A stretch of 64,000 nucleotides of DNA, taken from Cladorhizidae sp. MBARI D1340-BT2 (lineage: Eukaryota > Porifera > Demospongiae > Poecilosclerida > Cladorhizidae). Position 1 is the stretch's first letter, and the number at the start of each line of letters is the position of its first letter. Below are positions 21,082-32,064 of this stretch, piece after piece. A model generated the notes under the pieces. The model did not search any database. It was not told the origin of the DNA and saw nothing but the letters and a program-made list of their open reading frames with translations. Where the stretch lies: the NCBI GenBank assembly GCA_028752905.1, contig JAQNBH010000009.1:44780165-44844164 (forward strand), written 5' to 3'. Both the position numbers and the translations under genes were made by a program.

Positions 21082-22180
21082 CATTTCATTCTGCACACAA
21101 TTTTATCATGTTTTGTGGGAGTTTTTTTCCTGTGGTGTGTGTGTGGGAGGGGAGAATACCCCTTCTTCTTGGATATCCGTTGACATTCAGTAACAATGAC
21201 ATGTAGGGATGTCCAGCGATACTTCTGCAGGCCATCACTGAAACTCCTGATCACATGAATCCCCTCCTCATTTCAAGGAGATCACACATTCATGTCAGTC
21301 AACATAACTGTTGAATTAGGCGAGCGAAGCGAGCACTCACTGGGAAGTTGACTTAGTATTAACACGCTTGGCATATCATGGAGTGTTGTGAACTCCCAAT
21401 ATTTGTTTGACCCCTATTTTAAAATGATGGCAAGATGCAAGAACAAGCTTAGTACCAAAAACATCGCTCTATGTGTCTTAAATGTAAAAAAATCTAGTCA
21501 TAGGAATTCATGGTCATGAAGTGATAGAATGGGAAGGTTGAACTGCACTTGAGGGTTCACAGAAAATATGCTGGCCTGTTGAAGCCAGCACATTAGTAGT
21601 CTAGAATGAACACCCCATCTTCATTCAAGTGACCACGTAGCCTCCTACACTCCCAAGGGTCAGAGATCGCCAGTCTAAACTTTTGTCTGTAGGACAGCTT
21701 AAATGGATCTCAAGAGTAAGGTAGTCTTAAACCTCAGTGCAGGCTCAGAGTAAATCCATGCAGAATGAGAAAATTGTGGTAACTCAGTTCTATACTCGGA
21801 ATGGTACCACAAAAAATCCTCTCCTTGCAAACGAGAAGTTGAATTGTCTTAGGAGTCGAACAAGCGAGCTAAAGGTAGGCGCATCTGCTCTAATACTGGT
21901 TTACCTAAGTAGGTTCCATTTTTTTGAATCTTGTGAGCTATGTTAGGAACAGGCCATATATGATTACTACAGGCTAGGGTGTTTTAAAGAAGATTCAACC
22001 TGTCTTATTCTGGTCAAACTCAAGAGTGAGTGATGTAACTGTAATACTATGTGCAAGAGTATCATTGTCAGAGTCACCAGGCATTACCATCAAGCCAGAG
22101 TGAAAGGATCACCGAATAACTTCTACCAAAAAAGAGAAGGTTCTTGACTCTGGAATGCAAGCAAAATAAGAGGTGGTTCC
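21082..22180. other. no gene recognised
   Basis: No domain found. The short open frame at 21737-21946 has no family features. Confidence 0.5.
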
Positions 22181-22905
22181 CTATACGTTGCGAGGAAGAA
22201 AGTCGGTGCAGCAATTACCAACTATGTAGTGATTTTGAGCACACCAAAACATGACAGAGCAAGCCCATTACAAGTCTTCATCCACAACAACTCCTTGCAG
22301 AACAAAAGTTTCCACTGTCCCTACCAACCCAACAACTTTCAATCTCCCCAGGGGAGCATGTCTGGGATCAACCAGCCCCTGCTCTTCCTGGTCTAAACCA
22401 CAGTGCTCCCTTGTTTGAGCTTGTCCCTCTTTAGCTGCTCCAATGCCAAATGTGTCCAACTCATCATCTACCTACCACCCCACCCAAAGCCAAAGTTTCT
22501 GACTATGCCTTTCAGTCTGCCTTTGGAATGCTTGCAGCCTAGTAAACATACTACTGTTCCTCCAGTCACTAGCATTCAGTAAGTCATTTAGTATATTTGT
22601 GATACGGAAACTTGGTTATCTAAGGACATTATGAACAACAAACTTGTGGTTACAATGTTTATTGATCAGATAGGAACTCTCAGGGATGTGGAGTCTTAAT
22701 CTCATTCGTTGAGTCGTAAACTAGACCTATATAGCACCACCAAAAGGCTAAAGCAGCACTTCAACTTCACGACATTTTTATTTCAATCGTGTTGTCATAT
22801 TTTAACTATGCTTGATCTGGAACAGAGTTTCCAAACTATCAAAAGTAAACTCATGGCTCATGCGTGGGCCTATTTTTCATAAGTTTTTTTTAAGTCTCCA
22901 CGTTT
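22180..22905 (+). mobile_element. LINE fragment: end of ORF1-like region and start of AP endonuclease
   Basis: Plus strand. 22180-22490 has a diverged P/S-rich frame. 22525-22640 reads NACSLVNILLFLQSLAFSKS, then, after a frame change, ETWLSKDIMNNKLV, which matches the N-terminal end of LINE apurinic-endonuclease domains (N-x-RSL-x-NK and E/T-TWL motifs). Degenerate beyond about 22650. Only the endonuclease start remains, so it is a dead fragment. Confidence 0.5.
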
Positions 22906-23874
22906 GTCCATGTTTTAAGTGCTTATGACCATAATATCACTGGCTGTACCAATACATGGCCGAGGTCTAACTCCTCACTCTATTAACATCTCAAGTTCAT
23001 CATCTTATTTAATCACGTTATAAAGTCCAATGAAAATGGTGAAAACATCTTCACCCCAAAACACCTTGATGGTAGTCAATGTGTCCCATGCATTGACACG
23101 ACTATAACTAGTTTCTTAATTTACCACATCAATTTGTATATTTTTCTACTTTTTCTTTTGCATAACTCCATTGCCATAATTTTACTATCAGAAACTTCAA
23201 ATTATTACCCTTTTCAACAACTGGTATATATAATGGTTAGCACTGTCATAAACATGCTATATCTGAGCTGAGTGAACAAGGAGATGCACGTTTTAGTTAC
23301 ATGTAGTGATCATTAGTTGCTCAGAATGTTGGGGTGGGAGAGAATATTCAGATAATTATATACTTATAATGCATGTGGTTTCATCACAAGCTTAATTGTG
23401 TGACAGTTATAATAATAGAACTGAGTTGAATCACCAACTGCACCTTTTCTTGCCAAGAAGTGATCAGTTGATTGCCTCAGAAGTTACCTTCAACAAAACC
23501 AGGCAACTACTTGTGTCTATTTGTATTATATCATACAAAAGCATGTGCATCCACTTTAGTAACAAATTACTTGCGATTATGAATGTGGATTAGCAGAATT
23601 CAGTATGGGCCAGACCAATGCATATTAACGTGCATTGATTTGTACAGTGTTGACAGGAATTTAGGGCATGTACTGCAAATGACATCATTGAACTTACATG
23701 CTGGTGCCGAGTGTGGACCTCGCATTGATAAAAAGTGATTGGTTTGCTGTCGTCATGCCTGTGCTACCAGTAGGAGTGTAGGATATGCCTTGTGATAATT
23801 TTATCACGGCAGAAATTTTCATGCCTACAAGTTGTTTTATATATAAATAAGGCAACTCCCTCAGCACATTTGCT
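22906..23874. other. no gene recognised
   Basis: AT-rich sequence without recognisable genes or tandem repeats. Confidence 0.5.
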
Positions 23875-24045
23875 TGGCAGTGCTTGAGCTTCTGGCTGAA
23901 ATAATCAATTAATGTAACAATATACTTGTTTCCAGCCTAGTGCTTGAGCTTCTGGCCATTTCGTGAAATAATCAATTAATGTAACAATATACTTGCTTCC
24001 TGCCTCTGCTTGTGGCAGTGGTCCAATGAAATCTAAACCAACATA
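23875..24045 (-). mobile_element. older integrase relic, catalytic-core half
   Basis: Minus strand reads VGLDFIGPLPQAEAGSKYIV then TLIDYFTKWPEAQAL, the first catalytic Asp region of a gypsy-type integrase. A 60-bp segment is locally duplicated (23881-23940 and 23941-24000). The other half of the same frame lies at 27056-27440, across the younger gypsy insertion. Confidence 0.8.
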
Positions 24046-24217
24046 TGTTGTGATTTATAAACACCGTAGAGAGAAAGGTTTTATATAACTAGATCTCAAA
24101 CACGAGGTCTAGGAATCTACAATACAGTACAGACATATAACGGGCAATAATAATAACTAGTGTCATGCGCATAACTACCTAGTAGTACAAAGTTCAAGTT
24201 AGTTCCAGATCACTACA
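24046..24217 (-). repeat. 3' LTR of the gypsy element
   Basis: On the minus strand it starts TGTAGTGATCTGGAACTAAC and ends TAAATCACAACA (TG...CA). It contains a TATATAA box (about 24083-24075). A purine-rich tract (AACAAAAGGGTGAA, 24218-24231) precedes it, as expected for a polypurine tract. Confidence 0.8.
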
Positions 24218-24336
24218 TTCACCCTTTTGTTAGGAGGTGATCCTATAGGCAAGACGGTCGATAGGTAGACGGATGCGTTCAGAATGACGTAAGGGAGCTT
24301 CTTGAATCGGAGAATTGGGTGGTACCTGAGCCAGAG

Positions 24337-25446
24337 TTAGTTCCACCCCGGAGGGTATCGAGGTAGGCATAGGTCGAGAGTTAGCTCTGGCTCGAGCGAG
24401 GGTCGGGGAAGTGATGTCAGAGGTGGCACCTCGTCCATAGCCGGCATCGGAGGGAGAGTGTTGTCCCCCGGTTTACCACGCAGGGCTAGGTGCTTGGTAG
24501 ACACGGTCGTTTCCCTGCCGTCTGGACACCGGATGTGAGCATAATGGGGGTTCGCCTCAATGAGCACTACCTCATCGACCAGTGGGTCCATTTTTCTCGT
24601 TCGGACGTGATGCTTGAGGAAGATGGGCCCAGGAGAAGTCAGCCAAGTAGCTGGACATAGACCGTCGGGAGAAATGGAAGAGACGCTCATGGGGAGTCTC
24701 ATTAGTAGTCGTACAGAGAAGTGAGCATATGGAGTGGAGGACATCAGGGAGGACCTTCTGCCAGTATACTTGATGGGGAGATTCTCTGATTTGCAGGCCA
24801 TCGTGACAGCTCTCCACACAGTCTCATTGCACTTCTCTATTTGTCCATTGCCTGCAGGATTATAGGGAGTGGTGTGGCTTGTTGCTACTCCTTTCCCAGC
24901 AAGGTAGGTCCGCAGTTCATGACTAATTAAAGAGGGCCCTCGATCAGAATGCACAAAAGCCGGCATCCCGAAGACAGAGAATAGCAATGATAAGCATTCG
25001 ATTACACTACCGGCATTCATATCAGGACAAGGTAAAACGAAGGGAAAACGTGAATACTCATCGATGACGTTGAGGAAATATGAGTTCTTGTTATTAGCGG
25101 GGAGAGGTCCTTTGAAATCGATGTTCAACCTCTCGAAGGGTTGAGTTGCCTTGATGAGGTGGCTTTTGACAGGTTGATGGAACCTGGGCTTGTATTCACA
25201 GCAGATCTGACAAGAATTTGTCATTCTCTTTATTTCTTCAATGGAAAAAGGTAGGTTTCGGCTACGAACAAAATGTGACATCCTCGTAATACCTGGATGG
25301 CAAAGCGACTGATGCAGCAGGTACAAAGAGTCATCTAGGGAGGCAGCACAGGTACTGCGGGAGAAAGTGTCGGGTGGTATGTTCTCTTTTCCCGGGCGAT
25401 AGATAATATCATAACTGTAGCAGGACAGCTCTACCCGCCAACGCAT
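24337..25446 (-). CDS. gypsy RNase H end and integrase
   Basis: A 369-codon open frame. The first ~30 residues are the end of RNase H (YDIIYRPGKENIPPDTFSR). The integrase zinc-binding region follows (H45, H50, C79, C82). The core has the DD35E triad: D110 (NIDFKGPLP), D168 (HSDRG) and E204 (GQIEKCNE). A chromodomain is not evident. It inserts cDNA into host DNA in an active element; here the pol frame upstream is broken, so the product is unlikely to be made in normal form. The methionine at 25446 is just the first in the open stretch, not a true start. Confidence 0.85.
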   Translation of the reverse strand: MRWRVELSCYSYDIIYRPGKENIPPDTFSRSTCAASLDDSLYLLHQSLCHPGITRMSHFVRSRNLPFSIEEIKRMTNSCQICCEYKPRFHQPVKSHLIKATQPFERLNIDFKGPLPANNKNSYFLNVIDEYSRFPFVLPCPDMNAGSVIECLSLLFSVFGMPAFVHSDRGPSLISHELRTYLAGKGVATSHTTPYNPAGNGQIEKCNETVWRAVTMACKSENLPIKYTGRRSSLMSSTPYAHFSVRLLMRLPMSVSSISPDGLCPATWLTSPGPIFLKHHVRTRKMDPLVDEVVLIEANPHYAHIRCPDGRETTVSTKHLALRGKPGDNTLPPMPAMDEVPPLTSLPRPSLEPELTLDLCLPRYPPGWN

Positions 25447-26626
25447 GATTTTATCATTCTTGATTTTTCCCTTATGTCACTGGTCAAACATATAGGACAC
25501 AGACTTCTGGTCAGTCTTCAAGCAGAAATGTCGTCCAGTTAGGTAGTGTTTCTAATGGCGGATAGATTCTATTATGGCCTGGGCCTCTTTCTCGATGGAG
25601 GGATGTCGGATCTCAGGCTTGTAGTGTCCTTGAGAAGAAAGCTACAGGATGTCCAGCTTGGTTGAAGGTTGCAGCTATAGCCACTTCTGATGCATCCGTC
25701 TCCACATCAAAAGGTAACTCCTCATCCACGGCCGTTACTACCGATTCTTCAATAGTTTTCTTTAGACTTTCAAAAGCTGCAATAGCATCAGCAGACAATG
25801 GAAAAGTTTTACAACTGTTTATGGAGCTCATTCTGTCTGAAAAACCAGGAATCCATTGAGAGTAGTAAGAGAATAGCCCTTTACATCTATTGAGAGACTT
25901 GATACTGTTGGGGACAGGAAGCTCTCGAAGAGGTCTCAAGCGCTCAGGGTCCGGGCGGATCTCACCCTCTTCTACAACGCAACCGAGGATGGCGAGGCGT
26001 CTAGTTGAGAAGACACTCTTTTCATCGTTGTAGGTCATGTTTTTCCGTTTGGCTGCCATGAGGAAGAGCTCTAGATTGGTATCATGCTCGTCTTGGTATT
26101 TTCTGCATTGTCCAAATAAGGGAAAACACTGGCTAGGTGTTCCTTATGCACAAATTCTGTCACTTCACGTTGGAAAAACACAATGCCATTAGTAACACTG
26201 AATGGGACCCGTGTGAACTGATATAAGCCATTGCTTGCCTCAAATGCCGTTCTTCCTTCCTAAGCGGAACTTGGTGGTATGCACTTCGTAGGTCGATAGT
26301 GCTGAATACCCGATACTGAGCAATGAAGTTTACCTGGTCACTTATGCGTGGAAGAGGGAAAGCATCCTATAGTGTAAAACTGTAAACCTATTGATAGTTT
26401 ATAAATAGTATACTACCATCCTCCTTTTGTGGTTATCACCCTTTGCAATGACAACTTGGGCTCCCCAGGGCGACTTGTTAGGCTCAATAATCCCTTCTTT
26501 CAGGAGCCGTCGTGTTTCCGCAGTAATGAATAGCGAACCTTCGTGACTATACTTGTGTGACTTGGTCGCAATCGGGTGGCAGTCATCTGTTAGATTAGAG
26601 AACAACTGTGGTGGGCTAATATTCAA
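25447..26626 (-). pseudogene. gypsy RT and RNase H, broken
   Basis: Two open pieces separated by stops. 26626-26399 has the RT N-terminus (LFITAETRRLLKEGIIEPNK then SPWGAQVV). 26059-25613 has the RT thumb and connection (LGCVVEEGEIRPDPERLRPL) and the start of RNase H with DVETDAS and PVAFFSRTLQ. The catalytic palm between about 26380 and 26060 is frameshifted. It lies between protease and integrase on the same strand. Confidence 0.8.
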
Positions 26627-26671
26627 AGTGCTTAGACCACAGATAGATAGCGAAGACTTAGGACCACCATA

Positions 26672-26995
26672 TTAAAAAACAACCCTCTCATGTTGCGTCT
26701 GGACGTCTAAGCCTAGTATGAGGTCAGCACACAGTTCGGGAAGGACAGATAGGTGTACCCGGGGGTAGGTTCTACCCCCAAATACGAGGCCAACAAGACA
26801 ATAACCGCTCACATTCGTTGCCAGGGAGGATGTAGCCATCGATATCGGACCCGACGAAGGGTAGACATGAAGAGCTGCCGATTTCACAAGTCCCGGATGA
26901 ATGAAGCTTTCAGAGCTCCCACTATCAACGAGGGCCTTGGCTTCAAATCCATCTACACTCACCATGGTTGTCGACTTAGCAAGTGACAGGGGCAC
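26672..26995 (-). pseudogene. gypsy retropepsin
   Basis: 107 codons with the aspartic protease motif ALVDSGSSESFIHP and a downstream ADLILGLDV motif matching the second conserved segment. Its N-terminal side is cut by the deletion that joins it to the 5' LTR remnant (27006). A small gap and frame change separates it from RT. Confidence 0.8.
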
Positions 26996-27005
26996 CTCAG
27001 CGGAG

Positions 27006-27050
27006 AACTATCTAGTAGTACTAAGTTCAAGTTAGTTCCAGATCACTACA
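27006..27050 (-). repeat. 5' LTR remnant
   Basis: 45 bp matching the first 45 bp of the 3' LTR at 24173-24217 with about two differences. Confidence 0.8.
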
Positions 27051-27055
27051 ACGTA

Positions 27056-27440
27056 TAATAAACATTTTGTTTGTGTGTGCATATTCAGAATTCTTGCTGA
27101 ACATAGATACCTGTTTCCAAATTTCAGGTTCCACGGTTATTGAATGGAATGGTGTAGAAGATTCGGTAAACTTGTCATTGACTCTGACATTTGTCACAAG
27201 TCACAACATCACTGGTCATGTCAGGTTTCCAATAAAATCATGAACAAATCTTGTGCAATGTTTTGCACCTAGGAAAAAAGTTAGTTAATATTTAGAAGTA
27301 GCAGCTAACAATCTATGTACCTGTATTTATGGTGTGACATGCATCTAACTCTTTTTCTTCACCGATTTAACACATTCTCCATGGTGAACCTTTGCTAGCT
27401 TTTCTCGTACATGTCTTGAAATACAAGGTGCCATCTTTGT
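27056..27440 (-). pseudogene. older integrase relic, zinc-finger half, with intron-like gap
   Basis: Minus strand. 27440-27340 reads YKYKDGTLYFKTCTRKA and later EKELDACHTINT. A gap with CAG|GTACAT at its start and TTTTTTCCTAG at its end looks like an intron. Then TSDVVTCDKCQSQ and ITVEPEIWKQV, typical of the region before the integrase core in GIN1/KRBA2-like and gypsy integrases. It continues at 24045-23875 beyond the nested gypsy. A domesticated integrase gene is possible but not proven. Confidence 0.6.
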
Positions 27441-29345
27441 ATTTGTAGTTATTTAATGCCTATAAGTAAACACGATTAAGAGGCTCAGGATAAGCACTAC
27501 AGTTGTCCATATGCATAATAATATTCGCTGGTGATTACCCTTTTCATCTTAAAAGATGCCACATTTCTGTGCTGGCTGGGAAAGGCTCTGGACTCTTTGT
27601 TTATTCTGACTTTCCAGAATTTTGCTGTGATACTGATGGATTATTGGTTGTCTCAAGTCAACATGGATATCAACATGGATATCATTATCTGTATGGCTAA
27701 ATTTGGTTCAAGAGTTTATAATGAAGTGGGGGGTGGGGTAGTGAAACATACTTACTAATGCCAGCTCTAAGAGTACCAGAGCTTTCCCCAGCATAATGAT
27801 TTGTAAGGGTCAAGTAGCTAGATATTACTCTCACAAGCAAAAAAAACTATAACTTGCTACTTTTCAACGAAAGTTTCTTTTTTGATCTTTATTTGAGTCA
27901 CGTGGGTAGACACCCTGATTTAATCCTATAGTGTTCACCACAACAGAACCAGGATTCCTCATGGTTCTTGCATTTGTCTCCTTCCTGATAAGCAGCTTTT
28001 GCTACTTGGTGTAATTTCAACAAATTTAGAAAGTTACATCTAGTCCCAGTATATATAGTACTTCTTACTTTAGGTGCTCAAGCAGCTAATCAAAAACCAC
28101 CAACTACTGATGCTAGGTTTGTAAAATATGTAATAACAAAGCTGTAAAGCCAGTTACTCTCACTCTTGAGGGACATGTTCATTCATTGATGGTTTTTTTT
28201 TATTTATTATTTTTTATTATAAACCTGAGCATCCTTTTTGGACACTTGAAAGAATTACCTAAGTTTAAATTACAATTTTTTCTGGGGCGGCGAATAGTTG
28301 TGTGTTGGTGGAGCCAGCTGCCTCCTTCAAACTTTAATTTAAGTCCACAACCCTGTGATGCAACTGCAGTTCTTCTATATAAAAGCCAACCTGCCAAAGA
28401 TTAGTATTATTGTCGGTGGTATTTAGACATTTCCTGGTATGTGAAAGCTGCACACTATGCATCACACTTCCTTCCAATTTTAAACTTCAGGTTTTGTACA
28501 GGAGGGAAAACTGCCATGAGGGCCTGTTCTCTGTAGCTGACTTCTATTGTATTTAGGATTAAATAAACTGTGTAGCTGACTTCTGTTGCCTTGGGGATGA
28601 CTTTGTTATAACTAGAAATATATAACTGTAATTGACTTCTATTGCATTGGGGATGGATTTTACTAAATATTGTTAGACCTAGAAATATAGAGAAGATGGC
28701 AGCAGGTGTCTATATATTATACACATGTATTTACTGCAGTGGTAATGCTTGGTCTGGTCCATGTGAAATGCCTGGCTGCTGAGATTTCAGGGACTTTTTA
28801 ATAATTGAACATAGAATGTTGCACTAAGAAAACAAGCCACACCAAAACCACTTATATAAACAGTCAAGGCCTGTGATCTATGAATCCGCCCCCGCCTCCC
28901 AAGAACCCTTCTTTTTCTTTCCACGGTCACTGTATCCTAGTAGTCGGTTCTCCTCTTTGTATTTATGAGGTTAAGCTGATACTAAAGTCGGCTGATGGTG
29001 CTCTTGAGATTGCAAATGCTGGACTGGACTGGAATGGTTCTCAACTTCGCTACATCTGACTGACTGCACGACTATATTTGTAGAAAGACAACAATAAAAA
29101 TAGAATCCAGAGAACTAACAAACAAACGCACTATAAATGGATTGACTAGAAGGAAACAAGAATATTTCCATGTCTACCTTATTAAAATTGTGCTTTTTAA
29201 AATGTGTATTATATAATATTCTAAACAGTAAAGGCTCCTCTAAATGGTTGTAGTCTCCATGAGAAAACATTCTCAACAAACTCACGATAGAATATAGTGA
29301 ATTTGTCAATAATAAACTTAAATTTGCTCTCAATAAACTTTCATA
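27441..29345. other. no gene recognised
   Basis: AT-rich sequence with short open frames only (27503-27758, 28186-28404, 29115-29333). No domain, exon chain or tandem repeat found. The end (29348-29422) belongs to a dispersed repeat. Confidence 0.5.
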
Positions 29346-29347
29346 AT

Positions 29348-29422
29348 AATTTTACAATAACCTTCTCAATGATCAACTTGAAATTGTACTCTCTTGACTT
29401 TTTGACTAGATGCTCTAGCCTT
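29348..29422 (+). repeat. dispersed repeat family C, copy 1
   Basis: Contains TTACAATAACCTTCTCAAT and TTTTGACTAGATG; closely similar to 56770-56842 in the same orientation. Confidence 0.75.
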
Positions 29423-29449
29423 AAAATATTTAGGAGTTAGCTCTTTTCT

Positions 29450-29470
29450 CCCCCCCCCCCCCCCCCCCCC
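29450..29470. repeat. poly-C tract
   Basis: 21 consecutive C residues following a TTTTCTC stretch. The length may be unreliable in the assembly. Confidence 0.9.
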
Positions 29471-29869
29471 TGCAAAACTTGCATACAGTAGGTTAAATTC
29501 CTATCCATTAATGTATGTTATGTATGTGTAGTGTGTAGAATGAACGTTACTGTTTAGTTCGTTTTAGAGTTACGCTGTGCAACCGATTGCTGGCAGCAGG
29601 CACCCTACCATGGAGCTCCAGACCAAGCAGCTAACCCAAATCCCAATAAAATGACATCCCCCACAATTATGGTAAGTGCAGACTCGAATAGTTATAATAA
29701 TTTTATTCACAACAAAACAGAACATAGTATTTGTTGTTTTTTGTTTTGTTTGTACAATATGTAATGTAATATATAGTAATTGAATAGGTGCACTTCATAA
29801 CTTATACAAGACAAGCACATGCCATACCTGATAATTGTTTGTTGTTACTTTGTTAGTAGAGTGGTCCAT

Positions 29870-30830
29870 TGATTCAGGATCAACTACAGCCTCCCTTGTA
29901 GAGGACCAACAACAGCCTCCCATGTTGGAGGATCAACTACAGCCTCCCTTGCTGAAGGACCAACAACAGCCTCCCTTAGTGGAGGGTCAATTGCAGCCTC
30001 CCTTGGTGGAGGATCAACTACAGCCTCCCTTGAGAGGACCAACAACAGCCTCCCATGTTGGAGGATCAACTACAGCCTCCCTTAGTGGAGGATCAATTGC
30101 AGCCTCCCTTGGTGGAGGATCAACTACAGCCTCCCTTGGTGGAGGATCAATTGCAGCCTCCCTTGGTGCCACAGTCCCCAGGATCAACTACAGCCCAACT
30201 TGGTGATCAACTACAGCCTCCCTTGGTGGGGGACCAAGTACAACCTCCCTTGGTGGAGGATCAATGACAGCCTCCCTCGGCCGCTAGAGGACCAACTACA
30301 ACCTCCCTTAGTGGAGTATCAACTACAGGTTCACTTGGTGATCACTATAGCCTCCCTTGGTGGAGAATGAACTAGAGCCTCCCTTGGTAGAGAACCAACT
30401 ACAGTCTCCATTGGTGTACAGCCTCTCTTAGTGGATGATCAACTACAGCCACCCTTGTTGATCACTACAGCCTCCCTTGGTGGAGGACCAACTACATCCT
30501 CCCTTGGTGAAGGATCAAAGAATCTCCCTTGGACCAACTACAGCCTCCCTTTGTGGAAGAGCAACTACAGTCTCCCTTGGTGATCAACTACAGCCTCCCT
30601 TGGTGGAGAATGAACTAAAGCCTCCCTTGGTGGAGGATCAAATACAGCCTCCCTTGGTGAGAATCTACACCCTTCCTTGGTAGAGAATGAACTACAGCCT
30701 CACTTGGTGATCAACTACAGCCTCCCTTGGTGGAGAATGAACAACAGTCTCCCTTGGTGGAAGAACAACAGGCTCCCTTGATGGAGGACCAACTACATCC
30801 TCCCTTGCTGAAGGATAAACGGTACAATAC
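29870..30830. repeat. 27-bp minisatellite, left part
   Basis: About 35 imperfect copies of GATCAACTACAGCCTCCCTT + GGTGGAG. In one plus frame it gives a nine-residue period (DQLQPPLVE); frames drift with indels. The array resumes after the gypsy relic at 32065. Confidence 0.9.
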
Positions 30831-31146
30831 ACTTGATCATATGTAGTCCCTTCAACATGGGAACTATTATTATTTGGTACATTTAAGAGAAGTGTTAACC
30901 CATCTCAGAAAGGCAGGGCTGACAATAAAGGAAAGCAAGTGCTGGGCCACCAGGAAAAGTTAAGCTTCTGGAGACCAAAGTATCAGCCATTACTTCCTTC
31001 GACCCAAGACCAAGAAGGATGTGCGAGCCTTCCTCGGTATCTGTGGCTAGCACAGGAAGTTTATTCGGGATTTTGCCATCATAGCCACACCCCTGTCAAG
31101 TGCCACCCGAAAGGATCAGCTAAACACTATCCAATGGAGTCTGGAA

Positions 31147-31740
31147 ATGGAAGATGCCTTCACAGAACTGAAGAACTGCTTGACTAATTACTCGGTCCTT
31201 CATGCACCCAACTGGAGGAGGGAGTTTGTTTTACAAACTGACACCTCCAGCATAGGGATCGTGAGTCAGCAGGACGATGAGGGGGAAGAGCATCCGCTGG
31301 CACATGTTTCCAGAAAATTGTTACCATGGGAAACGAGATATTCTGCCATGGAACGGGAAGGCCTAGCAATAATTGAAGGAGATAGACACTTCCCGGTGTA
31401 TTTGGAGGGACTCAATTCCAGATACACAGACCACAACCCGCTGACGTACTTATCACGATTCAAGGACATCCATGGAAGAATTGCAAGATGGTTACTACAG
31501 CTACAGCCTTATAACTACATAATGGCATACAGACCTGGAAGCAGAAACGGTAATGCCAACGGACTGAGTCGAGAGGAAGGGGAGATGTCAGGGAATGACA
31601 GCCCAGTGCCATTCCCAGACCTAAGACTCCACCCACCACTAATAGAACCACAACTACAACCACAACCTATAATGGGACATAATGGATTATTACACAGGGA
31701 ACTCAAACAGAAGGATCTAGAAGGTTCTTTGGTCCACTGA
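31147..31740 (+). CDS. gypsy RT connection and RNase H, C-terminal end of pol
   Basis: Open frame of 197 codons. It starts in the RT connection (MEDAFTELKNCLTNYSVLHA). RNase H motifs follow: LQTDTSSIGI (first catalytic Asp), PLAHVSRKL, YSAMEREGLAII (catalytic Glu), DHNPLTYL and YRPGSRNGNANGLSR. The last ~50 residues are a low-complexity P/Q/L-rich tail ending GSLVH at a TGA that overlaps the presumed LTR start. The ATG is internal to pol. Confidence 0.75.
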   Translation: MEDAFTELKNCLTNYSVLHAPNWRREFVLQTDTSSIGIVSQQDDEGEEHPLAHVSRKLLPWETRYSAMEREGLAIIEGDRHFPVYLEGLNSRYTDHNPLTYLSRFKDIHGRIARWLLQLQPYNYIMAYRPGSRNGNANGLSREEGEMSGNDSPVPFPDLRLHPPLIEPQLQPQPIMGHNGLLHRELKQKDLEGSLVH

Positions 31741-32064
31741 GTGGCCAGCTGGATCACATGACCTGAAAAGGGATATAAAAGGACTGATCAGCTGACAGAG
31801 ATCTAAACAGTACTACATTTATTGTATGTTGTGTATATTTAGTATATAATCAAACTACCAGTGAGGGTAGGGTGTCAAAGGGGCAGAACCGAGATGGGGT
31901 CTGGAAGGAATCAGGCCGAAGTTCGTATACCGATCTAGGTCTAGGTTAGTAGGGTGGCTAGTAGTGAGGCTAGCACGAGGAGATACCTAGGCATCACCGG
32001 AGGAGTTACACGTAGTATATAGCTGTCTGAGGCAGGAAGATCTTGATAGATCAGAGTGGGTACA
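31738..32064 (+). repeat. putative LTR with TATA box
   Basis: Starts TGAGTGGCC right after the RNase H stop, has GGATATAAAAGG (31771-31782) as a strong TATA box, and ends GGGTACA at the point where the minisatellite resumes. A purine-rich AAACAGAAGG/TCTAGAAGG stretch lies just upstream. The matching 5' LTR is absent, so the limits are inferred. Confidence 0.6.

Larger units (their letters stand above)
24046..27050 (-). mobile_element. Ty3/gypsy element, gag and most of the 5' LTR deleted
   Basis: Minus-strand LTR retrotransposon with order protease, RT/RNase H, integrase, PPT, 3' LTR. The 5' LTR survives only as about 45 bp (27006-27050) matching the start of the 3' LTR (24046-24217) and is fused directly to the protease region, so the rest of the LTR, the primer-binding site and gag are missing. 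The flanks ACATA (24041-24045) and ACGTA (27051-27055) look like a 5-bp target duplication with one change. Frame breaks in RT show that it is dead. Confidence 0.85.
30860..32064 (+). mobile_element. gypsy relic: RT thumb, RNase H, then LTR with no integrase between
   Basis: Plus strand. 30880-31140 is a frameshifted RT thumb (HLREVLTHLRKAGLTIKESK, then RAFLGI and FAIIATPLS pieces). 31147-31740 is RNase H. An apparent LTR (31738-32064) follows directly. There is no HHCC integrase region after RNase H, as the usual gypsy order would require. The 5' end is truncated in the minisatellite. Confidence 0.75.
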
